Positions 62,537-64,000 of a stretch of 64,000 nucleotides of DNA are shown piece by piece. Source of the stretch: Duganella dendranthematis. Its GTDB lineage: Bacteria > Pseudomonadota > Gammaproteobacteria > Burkholderiales > Burkholderiaceae_D. Where the stretch lies: positions 5,332,001 through 5,396,000 of the forward strand of contig NZ_CP051684.1 in NCBI RefSeq assembly GCF_012849375.1, in the 5' to 3' direction. The notes below the pieces were generated by a model, which saw only the letters and a list, made by a program, of their open reading frames with translations, was not told where the DNA came from and ran no database searches. Positions within the stretch are counted from its first letter, which is position 1. Each line of letters starts with the position of its first letter. A program made the translations under genes and the position numbers.

Positions 62537-63922
62537 TTAGCTGGCCTGCCAGCCGCCGCCGAGGGCTTTGTACAGCGACACCGTGGCCTGTAGCCGTTTG
62601 AGCTTCAATATACCCAACTCATTTTGCACATCCGCCAGGCTGCGCTGGGTATCGAGCACGGTCATCAAGTCTTCCGCCCCCGCCTTGTAGCGGATCTCCG
62701 ACAAATTGAAGGCCACCCGAGCCTGCTCCATTTCGACCATCTTCAAGCGGCGCTGTTCATCGAGACTCTTAATTTCGCCCAGTACCGTATCCACTTCCGC
62801 CAAGGCCGACAGCACCGTCGAGCGATAGGCCTGCACCAGTTCCTGTTTTTGTTCGATCGCCAGGTCACGCTCGGTCCGTAGGCGGCCGCCGTCGAAAATC
62901 GGCGCCACCAGCGAGGCGCCGACATTGGCGAACAAGTTTTGACCGTTCAGCAGCGACACCAGGGCGCTGCTCTGCGTGCCGGCCGACCCGGTCAGACGGA
63001 TGCTGGGAAACAATGCCGCGCGCGCCGCGTCGACGTTGGCGCTGGCGGCCGCCAGCATCGCTTCCGAGCGGCGGATATCGGGGCGCCGCGACAGCAATTC
63101 CGACGGCATGCCCGGCGTGACCTCCGGCAGGCTGATGGTGTCGAGTCCGCTATCGGGCAGGCTGAAGGTTTGCGGCGGTCGGCCCAGCAGGATCGCCAGG
63201 GCGGATTGCGCCTCGCGCTGCTGTTGCAGCAAATCGGGGATGGCAGCGCGTTGGCTGGCCACGGCGGACCGCTGACGCGCCAGATCGACCGAGGTGGCGG
63301 CGCCGACGCTGCTCTGGGCCTCGACCAGCGACAATACCCGCTCGGCGTTTTTGGTGTTGTCGCGCGCGACGATGAGGCGGTCGTGCAGCGACAGGACGCG
63401 CAGATAGGTCGCTACGATGCCACTTGTCACGGTGAGGGCGACGGTCTGCCGATCATAGACATTGGCCCTGAGCGACGCTTCGGCTGCGGCGGCGCCAGCC
63501 TTGTTCTTGCCCCAGAAATCGACTTCGTACGACACCTGCAACACGCCGCTCGACGACACATTGGCATTGCGATGGCCTGCCAGCGGCAGATCCCGGCTGG
63601 CGCCGGCTGACAGATCGACCGATGGCAGCAGTGAAACGCCGGCAATGCGGGCCTGGGACTCGGCCTGACGCACCCGTGACAGTGCGGCGGCCAGTTCCAG
63701 GTTGCTGGCTTGCCCGTCCTGCACTAGCTGGCTCAGCTCGGCGCTGCCAAAGTGTTGCCACCACTGGGCGTCGGGCCATTCCTGACCCGCTGGTTTTGCT
63801 GCCTGCGACCAGCCGGCCGGCAAGTCCATTGTTGGCACCGGTTGCTCCACCGGAATCGTGTGCGCGCAGCCTGCCAGCAGTGCGCCGGCGAGGCATAACG
63901 CCGGCAGGGAGCGTCGTTTCAT
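62537..63922 (-). CDS. Outer-membrane efflux factor (OprM/NodT family lipoprotein)
   Basis: This 461-residue TolC-like outer-membrane channel belongs to the NodT/OprM group. The N-terminus is a lipoprotein signal with lipobox LAGC (LAGALLAGCAHT). Two outer-membrane-efflux repeats follow, each with long helices (LELAAALSRVRQAESQARIAG; SRRPDIRRSEAMLAAASANV). YEVDFWGKNKAG and LVAPIFDGGRLRTERD are the usual conserved turns. It forms a tripartite pump with an inner-membrane transporter and an adaptor, presumably the genes upstream. The ATG overlaps the stop of the partial gene before it (ATGA). Confidence 0.93.
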   Translation of the reverse strand: MKRRSLPALCLAGALLAGCAHTIPVEQPVPTMDLPAGWSQAAKPAGQEWPDAQWWQHFGSAELSQLVQDGQASNLELAAALSRVRQAESQARIAGVSLLPSVDLSAGASRDLPLAGHRNANVSSSGVLQVSYEVDFWGKNKAGAAAAEASLRANVYDRQTVALTVTSGIVATYLRVLSLHDRLIVARDNTKNAERVLSLVEAQSSVGAATSVDLARQRSAVASQRAAIPDLLQQQREAQSALAILLGRPPQTFSLPDSGLDTISLPEVTPGMPSELLSRRPDIRRSEAMLAAASANVDAARAALFPSIRLTGSAGTQSSALVSLLNGQNLFANVGASLVAPIFDGGRLRTERDLAIEQKQELVQAYRSTVLSALAEVDTVLGEIKSLDEQRRLKMVEMEQARVAFNLSEIRYKAGAEDLMTVLDTQRSLADVQNELGILKLKRLQATVSLYKALGGGWQAS

Positions 63923-64000
63923 GGCGTTCCCGTCGTCGTGTTCGCTGCTTTGATGATCGGCGCTGCCAGCTTGGCGCGCAATGCGACCGCCGGCACGGGG
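63919..64000 (-). CDS. C-terminal end of an upstream gene, probably an efflux component
   Basis: Only the last 27 codons are in the window, ending VPAVALRAKLAAPIIKAAN and a Thr-rich tail. The TGA overlaps the start of the outer-membrane factor gene, so the two are in one operon. By position it should be an inner-membrane transporter or periplasmic adaptor of the same pump. The visible residues are too few to decide which. Confidence 0.6.
   Translation of the reverse strand, partial: PVPAVALRAKLAAPIIKAANTTTGTP

Overview
The window is GC-rich (an AT-rich 0.6-kb stretch near 61.6-62.1 kb stands out) and gene-dense. It looks like a chromosomal segment of a betaproteobacterium of the family Oxalobacteraceae (Duganella/Massilia/Janthinobacterium type). 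The grounds are a PEP-CTERM surface protein next to a very large SdrD-B repeat protein, a long-form 323-residue ThyA, a single LolC/E permease paired with LolD, a Burkholderiales-type Dcd, and the wrbA-DUF2069-YihY and gloB-methyltransferase-rnhA-dnaQ neighbourhoods. This is inference from protein families and gene order; no database search was possible. No prophage, insertion sequence, integron, CRISPR array or rRNA operon was seen.

Layout. 0-4 kb: the 3' part of a repeat-built adhesin-like protein and a PEP-CTERM protein. 4-7 kb: lipoprotein export (lolC/E, lolD) and tatD. 7-11.2 kb: a small exported protein, a frameshifted lipoprotein and a large TonB-dependent receptor. 11.3-15.7 kb: comEC, a small exported protein, an alpha/beta hydrolase and dcd. 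15.7-20.6 kb: a CpxA/CpxR-like two-component system divergent from a Spy/CpxP-like periplasmic protein, with two perfect CpxR-type boxes between them, then a Ser/Thr/Asp-rich protein of unknown function and an exported intradiol dioxygenase-like protein. 20.7-26.4 kb (minus strand): an AdiA-like amino-acid decarboxylase with a terminator-like hairpin in its leader, then the thyA-hydrolase-yidD-like-folA-DUF4337 cluster. 26.5-31.8 kb: rhlE, threonine aldolase, a sterol-desaturase-family protein and an MsbA-like ABC exporter. 31.9-38.5 kb: a tightly packed minus-strand operon of wrbA, DUF2069, an FAD-linked oxidase, DUF4124, an FtsX-type permease and a CrtC-type lipocalin protein, with no ATPase gene in it. 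38.6-50.4 kb: yihY, a hydrolase, a CBS protein, a REC-DUF3369-GGDEF-EAL protein, aroC, an MFS carrier, an Rpn-like nuclease, and an HDOD / GGDEF-EAL pair. 50.5-54.3 kb: a crotonase-fold protein and a thiolase that both lack catalytic residues, divergent from an AidB-like acyl-CoA dehydrogenase. 54.4-61.5 kb: upp, an orphan Hpt protein, a cold-shock protein, a LysR regulator divergent from aceB, gloB, a YafS-like methyltransferase, rnhA, dnaQ and tRNA-Val(CAC). 61.6-64 kb: the AT-rich gene-free stretch, a small exported protein, an outer-membrane efflux factor and the end of one further gene.

Most of the window is core housekeeping. The items that deserve a second look are the thiolase/crotonase pair with lost active-site residues, the Cpx-like envelope-stress module whose kinase and periplasmic partner share Gly/Pro-rich low-complexity segments, the terminator-like hairpin directly before the decarboxylase ribosome-binding site, the alternating two-type repeat architecture of the first gene, the Ser/Thr/Asp-rich protein with four helical modules, and the FtsX-lipocalin operon without an ATPase.
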